A stretch of DNA of 64,000 nucleotides from Pseudomonas sp. G2-4 (GCF_030064125.1 NZ_CP125957.1:3534001-3598000); one strand, 5' to 3'; counted from the stretch's first letter, positions 8,464 to 16,793 are shown. Program-made: numbers and translations. The notes: generated by a model not told the origin, from the sequence alone.

Positions 8464-9363
8464 TCAGTGGGAATCCGAATCCCACAGCCAATCCCACAAA
8501 CCCGGCAAGTGCACAGGCTGGGTGGTGTTCTTGACCGTGCGAACCATAGCCGCTCGCTCCAACGCCTGGCGGTCATCATAGAATGGCCTGGCGTCGGTCC
8601 TCACGCCCGTGGCACGGGCAGCGTCGAGCAGGATCTGCAGGTACTCCCGAGTGTGACGGGCGGTATAGCGGTTGAGGTCGTGGAAGGTGACGACCACCGG
8701 AATCACCCCATCAACCGTCGGCAGCTGTCCTGCGGCGATGCGCTCGCGTACTTCGGAGAGCTGGCGCGTCAGGTTCATTCGCCGTCGCGGGCTGAGGGTG
8801 ATCCCCCAGACCTTGCCATCGTTGGCGCTCAGGTCGGTGAGCAATACGTGCAGTCCATGGCGCTTGTAGGCGGCAAAGGTACGTCTGTCGTAGCTCCAGA
8901 ACGGCGGCCTCACCAGGCTAGGCGCCGCACCGGTGACCGCCGCGATGTCGGCAGCGCCATTGACCAGTGACTGCTCCAGCTCGTCAGGATTCAGGAACCG
9001 GTGATTGGTGTGCCAATAGGTCGCCGTATGAAAGCCCAGCACGTGGCCTTCTTGCTGCTCACGGCGCATCAATGAACGGCCGATATCACTTCCGCCAGCC
9101 CGTGGCGCACGGGTTTGAACAAAGAAGACCGCCTTGATCCCCGGCTGCACCGGATTATCCATGAGTGCGTCCAAGACCGCCTGGCTAGGATTCCAGAAGC
9201 GCGAAGCGCTGGGGCCATCATCGAATGTGAGCAAGAAACGAATCGGCGGTTGTGCCCGCAGGTTTTGCTCGGTCTGCGGAGTCAGTTCGATGGGTCGACC
9301 GATACATCCCGACAGACCGGTGGCAAGCGCTACGAGAGCCAGGGCCCTGGCGAAGATTTTCAT
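8464..9363 (-). CDS. Polysaccharide deacetylase family lipoprotein
   Basis: Predicted outer- or inner-membrane lipoprotein with a NodB-type carbohydrate esterase 4 domain. Signal peptide MKIFARALALVALATGLSGC gives the lipobox LSGC with Cys20. The domain starts with LLTFDDGP (Asp48/Asp49, catalytic base and metal Asp). It continues with GFHTATYWHTNH where the family normally has the metal HxxxH, then RPPFWSYD and, near the end, VVVTFHDLNRYT. The 299 residues fit one domain. The His spacing in motif 2 is HTATYWHTNH, so metal ligands may be shifted. Convergent with the kinase, monocistronic. The substrate (peptidoglycan, PNAG or other) cannot be told. Confidence 0.8.
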   Translation of the reverse strand: MKIFARALALVALATGLSGCIGRPIELTPQTEQNLRAQPPIRFLLTFDDGPSASRFWNPSQAVLDALMDNPVQPGIKAVFFVQTRAPRAGGSDIGRSLMRREQQEGHVLGFHTATYWHTNHRFLNPDELEQSLVNGAADIAAVTGAAPSLVRPPFWSYDRRTFAAYKRHGLHVLLTDLSANDGKVWGITLSPRRRMNLTRQLSEVRERIAAGQLPTVDGVIPVVVTFHDLNRYTARHTREYLQILLDAARATGVRTDARPFYDDRQALERAAMVRTVKNTTQPVHLPGLWDWLWDSDSH

Positions 9364-9558
9364 GTTTTGCCTTAAATAAGATGCCGCACTGCTGTGCCTT
9401 TGATCCCTGGCCCACGGTCTTGAAGCTCACCTTGGAGAAGGTTAACTGGGTTTGGTTCCTGACAGGGAGCACCGGTCTGTTCATGACCGCCTGGAAATCC
9501 GATGGAATTTTCCGCACCGCTCCGCATCCATCCGTATAGAACTAATTAGGGAGGATTT

Positions 9559-9813
9559 ATGGGCGGGCCATCGCTTTACATCATCGACTACGTGCTCCAT
9601 GGCGAGCCCAAGTCATTCATCATTCGCGCTGAACTGATGAATAACTCCGAAGCTTGGCATTGGGCCAGTTGCGATGCGGGTGTCGGGCGCATACCCAAAT
9701 TCGGGCGGGAAAAGGTCAAGCGGGTTTCAAAACCCCTGGCTGAAAAATACGGTATTACCGACGTGCGCTGGCGAGCGAGCGTCGCACCGTCCTGGATCAA
9801 GGAGTCCGGCTGA
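9559..9813 (+). CDS. Small conserved Pseudomonas protein, 84 aa (DUF6555-like)
   Basis: Eighty-four residues with no signal peptide or membrane helix. It begins MGGPSLYIIDYVLHGEPKSFIIRAE and contains WHWASCDAGVGRIPKF and DVRWRASVAPSWI. I recall this Trp-rich pattern from a domain of unknown function restricted to Pseudomonas, but the assignment is from memory. The ribosome site GGGAGGAT sits just before the ATG. No partner is evident; the next gene is another small orphan. Confidence 0.72.
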   Translation: MGGPSLYIIDYVLHGEPKSFIIRAELMNNSEAWHWASCDAGVGRIPKFGREKVKRVSKPLAEKYGITDVRWRASVAPSWIKESG

Positions 9814-9965
9814 CTTAGAGAACACAGTTTCCGGCGTACCGGTTGTCCAGCCGTGCGCCGGATTCTTCGACAGACCCGAAATAACTCAACTACGCTTGTA
9901 TAACACCATAAACCCGCATCTCGCGGGCTTAGTGCTGCCTCATCAACCCTGAATGGAGGTGTGAC

Positions 9966-10196
9966 ATGTCCGAAAAAGAGTCCATCACCACGCTGCTCAC
10001 TTTACTGGAATCGCGCCAGGCCAGGCTCACGGCCGCCTGCAAGGAAATCGCCGACTGGGTCGATCACCAGGGCGGACATCCCACCGCGCTGCGCATCCGC
10101 GACCGGCTGAACGACATCGACAAAGATGCTCCGTCGATCCAGAGCGCATTGACCTCGCTCAAGCCTGTTGAGCGGCCATTACCCAAATTCCGCTAA
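9966..10196 (+). CDS. Small hypothetical protein, 76 aa, helical
   Basis: Not recognised. It has 76 residues beginning MSEKESITTLLTLLESRQARL, predicted mostly helical, cytosolic and highly polar. It has a very good ribosome site (GGAGGTGTGAC before ATG). A short GC hairpin (CCCGC/GCGGG, 9913-9927) precedes it and may end transcription from the gene upstream. Its small size, clear translation signal and typical GC3 argue that it is real. Confidence 0.7.
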   Translation: MSEKESITTLLTLLESRQARLTAACKEIADWVDHQGGHPTALRIRDRLNDIDKDAPSIQSALTSLKPVERPLPKFR

Positions 10197-10319
10197 CGCT
10201 TTGCGGCAGACACGTTCCCCTGAACTCTACCGGTTGGAAAACCGATGGAACGAGGGCGTTCTTTGCGCCTCGATATTGATATGTATCGGCGTAAAGAACC
10301 GCGAAAGGGAGAACCCATC

Positions 10320-10745
10320 ATGAATGCCAAAGTCCTGCTGTTGATTGCCTGCACCAGCCCGGCCACCGTCATGGCGCAAGGTTGTGATGTCATCACGCGC
10401 TCCCAGAGTCCGTCTGTACCGGCGATTGAATCCCACAGCTGCTATGAATACAACGGCATGCCCGCCGAGACCTTGGACTGGTCCTGCAGCAATGAGAGCA
10501 AGGGAACAGTAAGCACCCAGAAGCGTAAAGTGGAGCGCTGCGACGAGGGGTATGTGGCCACGTGCCAAGCCAGACTGACGCAAGAAGCCCTGGCCAATCC
10601 GCGCTCGACCAGCAAGGACCGCACGGGCGGGTCCGCCAACATTCCTGACAATGCGCAAGTCACCCAGTACTACTATAGTGCCGAGGACTTGGGCCAGGCA
10701 CAAAAGGACTGCGAAACCACCGGCGGCCGCTGGAAGAACCAGTGA
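10320..10745 (+). CDS. Exported Cys-containing protein, 141 aa
   Basis: Probable periplasmic protein of unknown function. The start at 10320 gives a classical signal peptide (MNAKVLLLIACTSPATVMAQG, cleavage after AMAQ-type site VMAQ) preceded by GGGAG. The mature part contains six cysteines (GCDV, HSCYEY, DWSCSN, VERCDEG, ATCQAR, KDCETTGG), suggesting disulfide bonds. The longer upstream reading frame starts in non-coding-like sequence. The gene is convergent with the PLDc_N protein, 27 bases apart. Confidence 0.72.
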   Translation: MNAKVLLLIACTSPATVMAQGCDVITRSQSPSVPAIESHSCYEYNGMPAETLDWSCSNESKGTVSTQKRKVERCDEGYVATCQARLTQEALANPRSTSKDRTGGSANIPDNAQVTQYYYSAEDLGQAQKDCETTGGRWKNQ

Positions 10746-10772
10746 TCTCGCGATCCATGCACTCTCCTGCTG

Positions 10773-11000
10773 TCAGCCCTTGCTGTGTTCCGGCGATGAC
10801 GGGCCTTCCTTGATGCCTCGAGGCCCGGCCACCCCCCAGATGATCAAGCCCAACACGGGCAGGATTATCAGCAGCAAGGCCCAACCGGCCTTGGTCCCTG
10901 CCGACTTGTCGCTTCGAAAGACGCTGATGATTGCCCACAGATCCACCAGCAGCAAAAGCACCGCAACAGCGATCCAGAAATAACTGGCTAATTCAGACAT
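10773..11000 (-). CDS. PLDc_N-domain small membrane protein
   Basis: Seventy-five residues with two membrane helices: SYFWIAVAVLLLLVDLWAIISVF (residues 6-28) and AGWALLLIILPVLGLIIWGVAGP (38-60). The hallmark FRSDKSAGTKAGWALLLIILPVLGLIIW matches the N-terminal domain of cardiolipin synthases/phospholipase D (PLDc_N), here as a free-standing protein, which is common in Pseudomonas. The C-terminal tail is polar. The ribosome site is AGGATAAGG. Function unknown; it lacks any phospholipase catalytic domain. Confidence 0.8.
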   Translation of the reverse strand: MSELASYFWIAVAVLLLLVDLWAIISVFRSDKSAGTKAGWALLLIILPVLGLIIWGVAGPRGIKEGPSSPEHSKG

Positions 11001-11061
11001 GGCCTTATCCTCTTGTCGGTCTAAGGATTAGGCATGAACGCTCAGGGACTGTTCAAAGAAT

Positions 11062-11259
11062 TTACGTCCTGGCGGGCGCGCCATCATTCAGATGAGCTAC
11101 CCACTGCTCATAGGCTTCGTGTTGACGCTGAACCGCCTCTTCCCAGGCCGCTCCGGTCATTTGATGAACACAAATAAGCGTCATCATCTCTGATGTCGCC
11201 GCATCGAGCTCCACGAGAAGCTCATGGGATTTGATTTTGAAGTCTTCAACGGTGGTCAT
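11062..11259 (-). CDS. Small hypothetical protein, 65 aa
   Basis: Not recognised. The start MTTVEDFKIKSHELL at 11259 has GGGAGAGAG upstream; the longer frame begins in sequence with no ribosome site. The 65 residues are amphipathic and helical, with one Cys (MTLICVHQ) and an acidic middle, and no signal peptide. It lies upstream of the PLDc_N gene on the same strand, 61 bases away, and could share its transcript. Confidence 0.65.
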   Translation of the reverse strand: MTTVEDFKIKSHELLVELDAATSEMMTLICVHQMTGAAWEEAVQRQHEAYEQWVAHLNDGAPART

Positions 11260-11552
11260 CTCTCTCTCCCCACTGCCCGGGGCTGGCCATCCACCCAATG
11301 AGACATGGATTCATTTTTTTGAATCTGATTCATTCGAGGCGATGACCGGTAGCGCATACAGCGCTGGCGCTCGAATTGATGCAGGGCCTGGCAGCCGTCA
11401 TGAGGCTTGAAATGAACTCAGTCATTCCCGTCCCGCCACGGTCGTATTGATAGGGCTACCGAAAAACTGTTATTTGAACGCGCGGGTGATGCCGGGCTCA
11501 AATATTGCAGTTATATTGCAATTATATGACAGTCACTGATCGAGCAAGGCTT

Positions 11553-11915
11553 ATGAAAATTCGAGCGACCGTCATCTGCGAGGAGAATCGCCATATCCTC
11601 CTGGTTCGCAAAGCCAAGAGCCGCTGGGCATTACCTGGCGGTTCCGTTGAGCGCGGTGAAACCCACGCCGGAGCAGCCATTAGAGAACTGGCGGAAGAAA
11701 CCGGCCTGGACGTCGAAAATCTGCTCTACCTGATGCGAATCCATGACGGTGAAACCGAACACCACGTATTCGAAGCCTCGGTCAGCGACTCAACGGCGGC
11801 CAGGCCACAGAATGAAATCAGCGATTGCCTTTGGCATCCACTGGACGCCATTGCGCAGCTGCAGATGAAAAGAGGGACGCGGGAGATTCTTGAGGCGTTT
11901 CGGCGGCGGTTGTGA
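11553..11915 (+). CDS. Nudix hydrolase, 120 aa
   Basis: Hydrolyses a nucleoside diphosphate linked to another group; the substrate is not evident. The complete Nudix box GGSVERGETHAGAAIRELAEETGL fits Gx5Ex7REUxEExGU, with catalytic Glu residues in REL-AEE. The start at 11553 (MKIRATVICEENRHILLVRK) matches the usual beta-strand start of the fold, with AAGG just upstream; an ATG at 11526 would add nine residues. The gene ends against the tRNA terminator on the opposite strand. Confidence 0.82.
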   Translation: MKIRATVICEENRHILLVRKAKSRWALPGGSVERGETHAGAAIRELAEETGLDVENLLYLMRIHDGETEHHVFEASVSDSTAARPQNEISDCLWHPLDAIAQLQMKRGTREILEAFRRRL

Positions 11916-11952
11916 GCCTGGCGGTAGCGCCGAAAAAAAAGAAGCGCAACAA

Positions 11953-11986
11953 AAAGGGTTGCATGAGATATCTCATGCAACCCTTT
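11953..11986. terminator. Perfect 34-bp palindrome, bidirectional terminator
   Basis: AAAGGGTTGCATGAGAT repeated in inverse without a spacer gives a 17-bp stem, with A-run and T-run flanks. It serves the tRNA operon on the minus strand and probably the Nudix gene on the plus strand. Confidence 0.85.
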
Positions 11987-11994
11987 GTTTCGTA

Positions 11995-12081
11995 TGGTGC
12001 CCGAAGCCGGAATCGAACCGGCACGCCCTTACGAGCGGGGGATTTTAAGTCCCATGCGTCTACCAGTTTCGCCATTCGGGC
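11995..12081 (-). tRNA. tRNA-Leu (anticodon UAA)
   Basis: An 87-base class II tRNA on the minus strand: acceptor GCCCGAA/TTCGGGC, discriminator A, encoded CCA. The anticodon stem GGGAC/ATCCC-type loop holds TAA. It has a long variable arm and T-loop GTTCGATTC. It is the second gene of a minus-strand tRNA pair. Confidence 0.95.
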
Positions 12082-12230
12082 GGTAGCGCGGTCAAGCCGT
12101 CTGGAAGTGGGCAAACGTCGGGTTTGCCGGATCCAGCCGGGTGCAGCAGAGGGAGGAATATATACATCCCTCCCCGCCGAAGCAAGAAGGCCCCAGTCCT
12201 TTTCAAGACAAAACCTTGCAGCGCTTCTAA

Positions 12231-12275
12231 AATAAAAAAGCTCCGTAAATCAAAGATCTACGGAGCTATTTTAAA
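12231..12275 (-). terminator. Terminator-like hairpin after tRNA-Cys
   Basis: AGCTCCGTA (12239-12247) pairs with TACGGAGCT (12259-12267). On the minus strand it is followed by a run of six T, between tRNA-Cys and tRNA-Leu. Confidence 0.75.
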
Positions 12276-12276
12276 G

Positions 12277-12350
12277 TGGAGGCCGAAGTCGGAATCGAAC
12301 CGGCGTAGGTGGATTTGCAATCCACTGCATAACCATTTTGCTATTCGGCC
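12277..12350 (-). tRNA. tRNA-Cys (anticodon GCA)
   Basis: A 74-base tRNA on the minus strand: acceptor GGCCGAA/TTCGGCC, discriminator T, CCA, anticodon GCA in loop ATTGCAAAT, T-loop GTTCGATTC. In many pseudomonads it lies in a pgsA-tRNA-Gly-Cys-Leu cluster; neither pgsA nor tRNA-Gly is seen here. Confidence 0.95.
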
Positions 12351-12479
12351 TCAAGACGCTTGATGCAATGCAGCCACATCAACCGCGTACAAACCTGATC
12401 AGGAAACAGGACTCTTAGTAAGCGCTATCCCCTTGAAAACATTGAGATTTTTTACGTCTCAGCGCGTTCGATGGGCGCA

Positions 12480-12508
12480 ATTATGTACTCATTTGCCTAG
12501 GCTGACAA
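12480..12508 (-). promoter_or_regulatory. Probable promoter of the tRNA-Cys/Leu unit
   Basis: On the minus strand TTGTCA (12503-12508) and CATAAT (12480-12485) are 17 bases apart, giving a leader of about 120 bases before tRNA-Cys. The rest of the gene-free stretch 12351-12735 holds a small hairpin near 12445-12465, a REP half at 12576-12616 and the presumed promoter of the next gene; no coding sequence is seen in it. Confidence 0.55.
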
Positions 12509-12575
12509 CCCCTTGATTTCAAAAAAAATTGTCCCTTGACTAGCCTCAGTCTGAACATTGCAGGTGGCTGGTTTA

Positions 12576-12616
12576 GGGCTGCTGCGCAGCCCAGCGGGAG
12601 CAAGCTCCCTCGCCAC
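12576..12616. repeat. Solitary REP half (family A)
   Basis: GGGCTGCTGCGCAGCCC joined to AGCGGGAGCAAGCTCCCTCGCCAC: the right-hand half of the family A pair, without its left partner. Confidence 0.8.
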
Positions 12617-12735
12617 GGGGGAAATTCAGGTGCCTAGGAGGAGCGAACTAAGGGGCAGTCGCAGCCCACCGCCATTATGGGTAACATACCGGCCTTCCCG
12701 CAGCCCTTCTGCGACCTGCCGAATAAGCCCATTCC

Positions 12736-13515
12736 ATGCCTTTTGAACTCAGCGTTGACCTCACCACCCTCGCTATCCTTGCCGTTGTCGCGTTCATTGC
12801 CGGTTTCATCGATGCCATTGCCGGAGGGGGCGGCCTGCTGACCACGCCCGCCCTGCTGACGGCCGGCCTGCCGCCCCATCTGGTCCTGGGCACCAACAAG
12901 CTCAGTTCGACCTTCGGCTCGGCCACGGCCAGCTTCACCTTCTACAAGCGCAAGCTGTTCCATCCCCGGCAATGGACCCACGCCATCGTTGGCACGCTGG
13001 TGGGTGCCCTGACTGGCGCAGTCGTCGCCCATTACTTGCCGGCCGAATGGCTGAACAAGATGCTGCCGGTGATCGTCTTCGCCTGCGGCCTCTACCTGCT
13101 GTTCGGTGGCACGCCCAAGGCGCCGCTGGACAGCGACGCACCGATCAAGAAGACCTGGCAATCGACCCAGGGCTTCAGCCTGGGTTTCTATGACGGCGTG
13201 GCCGGCCCAGGCACGGGTGCGTTCTGGACCGTCAGCAGCCTGCTGCTCTACCCCATCGACCTGGTCAAGGCCAGTGGCGTGGCCCGTAGCATGAACTTCG
13301 TCAGCAACATTGCGGCGCTGTCGGTGTTCATCTTTTCGGGGCAGGTGGATTGGATCATTGGCCTGAGCATGGGCCTGTCGGTGATGGTCGGCGCGTTCTT
13401 TGGTGCCCGCACCGCCATCAGCGGCGGTGCCAAGTTCATCCGGCCGGTGTTCATCACCGTGGTGCTGGGCCTGACCGTACGCCTAGCCTGGCAGCACTGG
13501 TTCAGCGTGGCCTAG
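12736..13515 (+). CDS. TSUP (TauE/SafE) family permease
   Basis: Inner-membrane protein of the TSUP family, whose members export or import sulfonates, sulfite or related organic anions; the substrate is unknown here. It has 259 residues with about eight hydrophobic helices. The family motif [22 protein letters not shown] lies at residues 20-41 and [18 protein letters not shown] follows. The second half repeats the pattern ([17 protein letters not shown]). The 3' end overlaps the 3' end of nudC on the other strand by 33 bases. Confidence 0.86.
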   Translation: MPFELSVDLTTLAILAVVAFIAGFIDAIAGGGGLLTTPALLTAGLPPHLVLGTNKLSSTFGSATASFTFYKRKLFHPRQWTHAIVGTLVGALTGAVVAHYLPAEWLNKMLPVIVFACGLYLLFGGTPKAPLDSDAPIKKTWQSTQGFSLGFYDGVAGPGTGAFWTVSSLLLYPIDLVKASGVARSMNFVSNIAALSVFIFSGQVDWIIGLSMGLSVMVGAFFGARTAISGGAKFIRPVFITVVLGLTVRLAWQHWFSVA

Positions 13516-14313
13516 ACGCCGCGCCACATAGAGGTCGATCAGGTAACGGGCGATGGAACGCGAGGCCGGCAGGGGCGGCAGGTCGTGGACGTTGAACCAC
13601 TGCGCGTCCTCGATTTCATCTTCCTGGGGCACGATGTCGCCACTGGCGTATTCGGCGTGAAAGCCCAGCATCATCGAATGGGGGAACGGCCAGCACTGGC
13701 TGCCCATGTACTGGATGTTCTTCACCTCGATGCTGACTTCTTCGCGCACCTCGCGAATCAGGCAATCCTCCGCCGACTCGCCCGGCTCGGCAAAGCCGGC
13801 CAGGGTGCTGTAGACACCTGTGACGAAACGCGGCGAACGGGCCAGCAGGACTTCATCGCCGCGGGTAATCAGCACAATCATGCTCGGCGAAATCCGCGGG
13901 TAATGCCGTAAGTCGCAGGCATCGCAGTACATCGCCCGCTCCAGCGGAATCTGGCCCATGCGCTTGCCGCAACTGCCGCAGAAACGATGCTCCCGGGCCC
14001 AAGTGCCGATCTGCGCCGCGTAGCCCAGCACTTTGTACAGCGTGTGGTCGCCCTCGAGCATGAAGGCCCGCAGGCCTTTCCAGTTGCAACCGGGGATGTC
14101 CAAGGGACTGTGCAGTTCCAGCAGGTAGACCGGCTCGCCATCCAGATGGCCGATGCCGTGTTCGGCGAGAATCGACAAGTCCTGGCGCTTGAGCCAATCG
14201 CGGGGGAACAGCGCGCCGTTGTCGTCGAACAGAAAGCCTTCGGGGCTGCGGGCCACGGCCCAGCCGCCAGGAAGATCGGTATCGAGTACTGCGGTGGTCC
14301 AGCGTGAAATCAT
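13483..14313 (-). CDS. nudC: NAD+ diphosphatase / RNA deNADding enzyme NudC
   Basis: Hydrolyses NADH to NMNH and AMP and, in E. coli, removes NAD caps from RNA. It has 276 residues: an N-terminal half, a zinc ribbon (CGSCGKRMG ... [10 protein letters not shown]), then a Nudix domain with the box [25 protein letters not shown]. The family signature downstream, normally SQPWPFPxS, reads SQCWPFPHS here, so Pro is replaced by Cys. It is followed by [11 protein letters not shown]. The next gene upstream on the same strand (a crotonase) ends 6 bases before its start, so they are likely co-transcribed. Tail-to-tail overlap with the TSUP gene. Confidence 0.9.
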   Translation of the reverse strand: MISRWTTAVLDTDLPGGWAVARSPEGFLFDDNGALFPRDWLKRQDLSILAEHGIGHLDGEPVYLLELHSPLDIPGCNWKGLRAFMLEGDHTLYKVLGYAAQIGTWAREHRFCGSCGKRMGQIPLERAMYCDACDLRHYPRISPSMIVLITRGDEVLLARSPRFVTGVYSTLAGFAEPGESAEDCLIREVREEVSIEVKNIQYMGSQCWPFPHSMMLGFHAEYASGDIVPQEDEIEDAQWFNVHDLPPLPASRSIARYLIDLYVARRLGHAEPVLPG

Positions 14314-14319
14314 GGTCAG

Positions 14320-15132
14320 TCAATCCAGAAATTCGGGTTTCTGTTTGCTCATATGGGCGGCCATGGCCACGCGCAGGTCGGGCGATTGCAGCATGGCGGC
14401 GTTCCACGTGGCGACGTATTCCAGCCCGTCGTCGATGCGGTGGTCGCGCATGTAGCTGATCATTGCCTTGGTGCCGGTCACGGCAATCGGCGACTTCGCG
14501 GCGATGTCCCGGGCGATGCCCATCACGCCGTCGAGCAGGCTGGCGGCATCACTGTAGACACGATTGACCAAGCCGATGCTGCGCGCTTCGTCGGCACCGA
14601 AGGTGCGCCCCGTATAAGCGAGTTCACGCAGCATGCCGTCCCCGATGATCCGGGGCAAGCGTTGCAATGTGCCAACATCGGCGGCCATGCCGATATCGAT
14701 TTCCTTGATGGAGAACTGGGCGTCTTCGGCTGCGTAGCGCATGTCGCAGGCTGAAACCAGGTCGATAGCCCCACCCAGGCAATAGCCCTGGATCGCGGCG
14801 AGCACGGGTTTGCGGCAGTTGTCCACGGCATTGAACGAGGCTTGCAGTTGCAGGATCTTGCGCCGCAACAGGCGTGCGTTGCGGCCGACGTCCTTGCCCA
14901 GTTCATTGGCCACCCCCGCCAGCATCATCAGGTCGATGCCGGAGGAAAAATGCTTGCCGGCACCGCTGAGCACCACCACTCGCACGGCGTCGGTGTCGTC
15001 GATCCACTGGAAAATCTCGATGATCTCGCTCCAGAACGCGGCGTTCATCGCGTTGATCTTTTCCGGGCGATTGATCTGCACATGGGCGATGTTGTCGGCA
15101 AGCTCGACGGTGAACGCTTGATATTGCGACAT
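14320..15132 (-). CDS. Crotonase family enzyme resembling dienoyl-CoA isomerase
   Basis: Member of the enoyl-CoA hydratase/isomerase superfamily, 270 residues. The oxyanion-hole segments are GKHFSSGIDLMML and AIQGYCLGGAIDLVSACDMRYA. The segment KEIDIGMAADVGTLQRLPRIIG closely follows the pattern of delta3,5-delta2,4-dienoyl-CoA isomerase (ECH1), which uses a Glu and an Asp in this region, both present. I infer a role in beta-oxidation of fatty acids with odd-positioned double bonds. The usual annotation would be enoyl-CoA hydratase; sequence alone cannot prove which reaction. Likely co-transcribed with nudC. Confidence 0.85.
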   Translation of the reverse strand: MSQYQAFTVELADNIAHVQINRPEKINAMNAAFWSEIIEIFQWIDDTDAVRVVVLSGAGKHFSSGIDLMMLAGVANELGKDVGRNARLLRRKILQLQASFNAVDNCRKPVLAAIQGYCLGGAIDLVSACDMRYAAEDAQFSIKEIDIGMAADVGTLQRLPRIIGDGMLRELAYTGRTFGADEARSIGLVNRVYSDAASLLDGVMGIARDIAAKSPIAVTGTKAMISYMRDHRIDDGLEYVATWNAAMLQSPDLRVAMAAHMSKQKPEFLD

Positions 15133-15267
15133 GGCAGTGATCCTTTACCGGCTGAAAAGAGGCCTGAACTATAGCAAGTCAGCACGACAGGTCGTAGACA
15201 GTGCATCGGCCAAAAGCGGGACTGCCTGCCGACCAAACAAAGGCGAACCTGCATAAGGGGATTTATC

Positions 15268-15297
15268 TGTGGCGAGGGGATTTATCCCCTCGCCACA
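15268..15297. repeat. 30-bp perfect palindrome derived from REP ends
   Basis: TGTGGCGAGGGGATTT joined to ATCCCCTCGCCACA gives a near-perfect hairpin between the divergent-ended genes opmB (-) and the crotonase promoter region. It looks like two family A outer arms fused without the usual inner part, and sits just after the opmB stop, where it may help end transcription. Confidence 0.7.
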
Positions 15298-15317
15298 AGG
15301 TCCTGCTTCGCTCCTGC

Positions 15318-16793
15318 TTATTCATCCGCCTTTAGCTGCCCATCCCAACCACCGCCCAGCGCCGCTATCAACTGCACGCTGGCAATCAATCGGCTCTGTT
15401 GCAAGCTCAGCATGCTGCGTTCGTTGCTCAGGGCGGTGGCCTGGACCGTGACCACATCGAGGTAAGCAATCAACCCGGCCTTGTACTGATTCTGGGTCAG
15501 GCGCAGGGACTCACGAGCGGCATCGAGAGCTTCCTGGCGCACGCGGGCTTCGTCTTCCAGCACCTTGAGCTGGATCATGTAGTTTTCCACCTCGCGAAAA
15601 CCGTCGAGCACGGTCTGGCGATAGGTGGCGACGGTCTGGTCGTAGGCGGCGACAGAGCGGTCGACTTCCGCCGAACGCTGGCCGCCATCGAACAGCGTCA
15701 TCGCCAGTTGCGGCCCCACCGACCAGAAGCGGTTCGGCACGCTGACCCAATTATCGTAGGTACTGCTGCTGTAGCCGCCGCTCAGGCTCAGGGTCAAGTC
15801 CGGGTAATAAGCGGCCTTGGCCACACCGATGTTGGCATTGGCGGCCATCACCGAGCGTTCCGCCGAGGCGATGTCCGGCCGGCGTTCGAGCAGTTGCGAC
15901 GGCAGCGCCACCGGGATCTGCGGCAGCGACGGGATGTCCTGGGTTTCAGCCAGGTTGAACTCGGCCGGCGGCAGGCCCATCAGCACGGCGATAGCGTTTT
16001 CGAACTGGGCCCGCTGCCAGATCAGGTCGATCAGGTCGCCCTGGGTGGTCTTGAGCTGGTTTTGGGCCTGGGCCACCGCATCCTTGCCGGACACACCCGC
16101 GCGGTACTGGTTTTCGGTCATCTTCAGCGAACGCTGATAGTTGTCCACGGTGGTCTGCAACAGGCGCTTCTGTTCATCGATCACCCGTAATTGCAGGTAG
16201 TTCTGCACCAGCTCCGATTGCTGGCTCAGGCGCATCGCGGCCAGGTCGGCGAAACTCGCTTGCGCGCTGGCCTCATCGGCTTCCAGGGTTCGACGCAGCT
16301 TGCCCCAGACGTCCGCCTCCCAACTGACACCCGCCTGGGCACTGTAGGTGTCGCGAATGCCGCTGGAGGAACTGCTCAGGCTCGAACTGCTGCTGCCGGT
16401 GCCCTGGCTGGAGCGGTTCTTGCCGACGGTCAGGTCCACCGTTGGGAAGAAGGCGCCCCGGGCACTGCGCACCAGCGCCCGGGCCTGACGGTACTGGGCT
16501 TCGGCCTGGGCCACGGTCTGGTTGGAGGTGTTGAGCTGGTCGACCAGGCCATTGAGCTGCGCATCACCGTACAGTTCCCACCAGGCACCACGGGCCAAGG
16601 CGTCACTGGGGTTGGCCTGGCGCCAGCCCTGGGCCTCCTTGTACTGCACCGGTGCGGCGGCTGGCGGGCGCTGATAGTCCGGGCCGATGGCGCAGGCGCT
16701 AAGCAGCGCCACGCACAACGCCAGGCTCAGCGCCCGCGAACCACGAGCGGTGATCAGCGCAGAGGCAAGGTTGGAAAGCGAACGATCGGTCAT
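15318..16793 (-). CDS. opmB: Outer-membrane efflux channel of the Mux system
   Basis: TolC/OprM-type trimeric outer-membrane channel for the MuxABC pump. It has 491 residues; the signal peptide carries lipobox LSAC with Cys34, as in OprM-family lipoproteins. The two OEP repeats are visible: RGAWWELYGDAQLNGLVDQL / QAEAQYRQARALVRSARGAFFPTVDL, then ANANIGVAKAAYYPDLTLSLSGGYSSS. A Ser-rich stretch lies around residues 135-145. The start codon overlaps the muxC stop (ATGA at 16790-16793), so it is the last gene of the operon and translationally coupled. Confidence 0.9.
   Translation of the reverse strand: MTDRSLSNLASALITARGSRALSLALCVALLSACAIGPDYQRPPAAAPVQYKEAQGWRQANPSDALARGAWWELYGDAQLNGLVDQLNTSNQTVAQAEAQYRQARALVRSARGAFFPTVDLTVGKNRSSQGTGSSSSSLSSSSSGIRDTYSAQAGVSWEADVWGKLRRTLEADEASAQASFADLAAMRLSQQSELVQNYLQLRVIDEQKRLLQTTVDNYQRSLKMTENQYRAGVSGKDAVAQAQNQLKTTQGDLIDLIWQRAQFENAIAVLMGLPPAEFNLAETQDIPSLPQIPVALPSQLLERRPDIASAERSVMAANANIGVAKAAYYPDLTLSLSGGYSSSTYDNWVSVPNRFWSVGPQLAMTLFDGGQRSAEVDRSVAAYDQTVATYRQTVLDGFREVENYMIQLKVLEDEARVRQEALDAARESLRLTQNQYKAGLIAYLDVVTVQATALSNERSMLSLQQSRLIASVQLIAALGGGWDGQLKADE

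Noticed and set aside
11990..12360. tRNA genes as phage or island attachment sites
   Set aside because: No integrase, no duplicated tRNA 3' end and no change in base composition were seen next to them.
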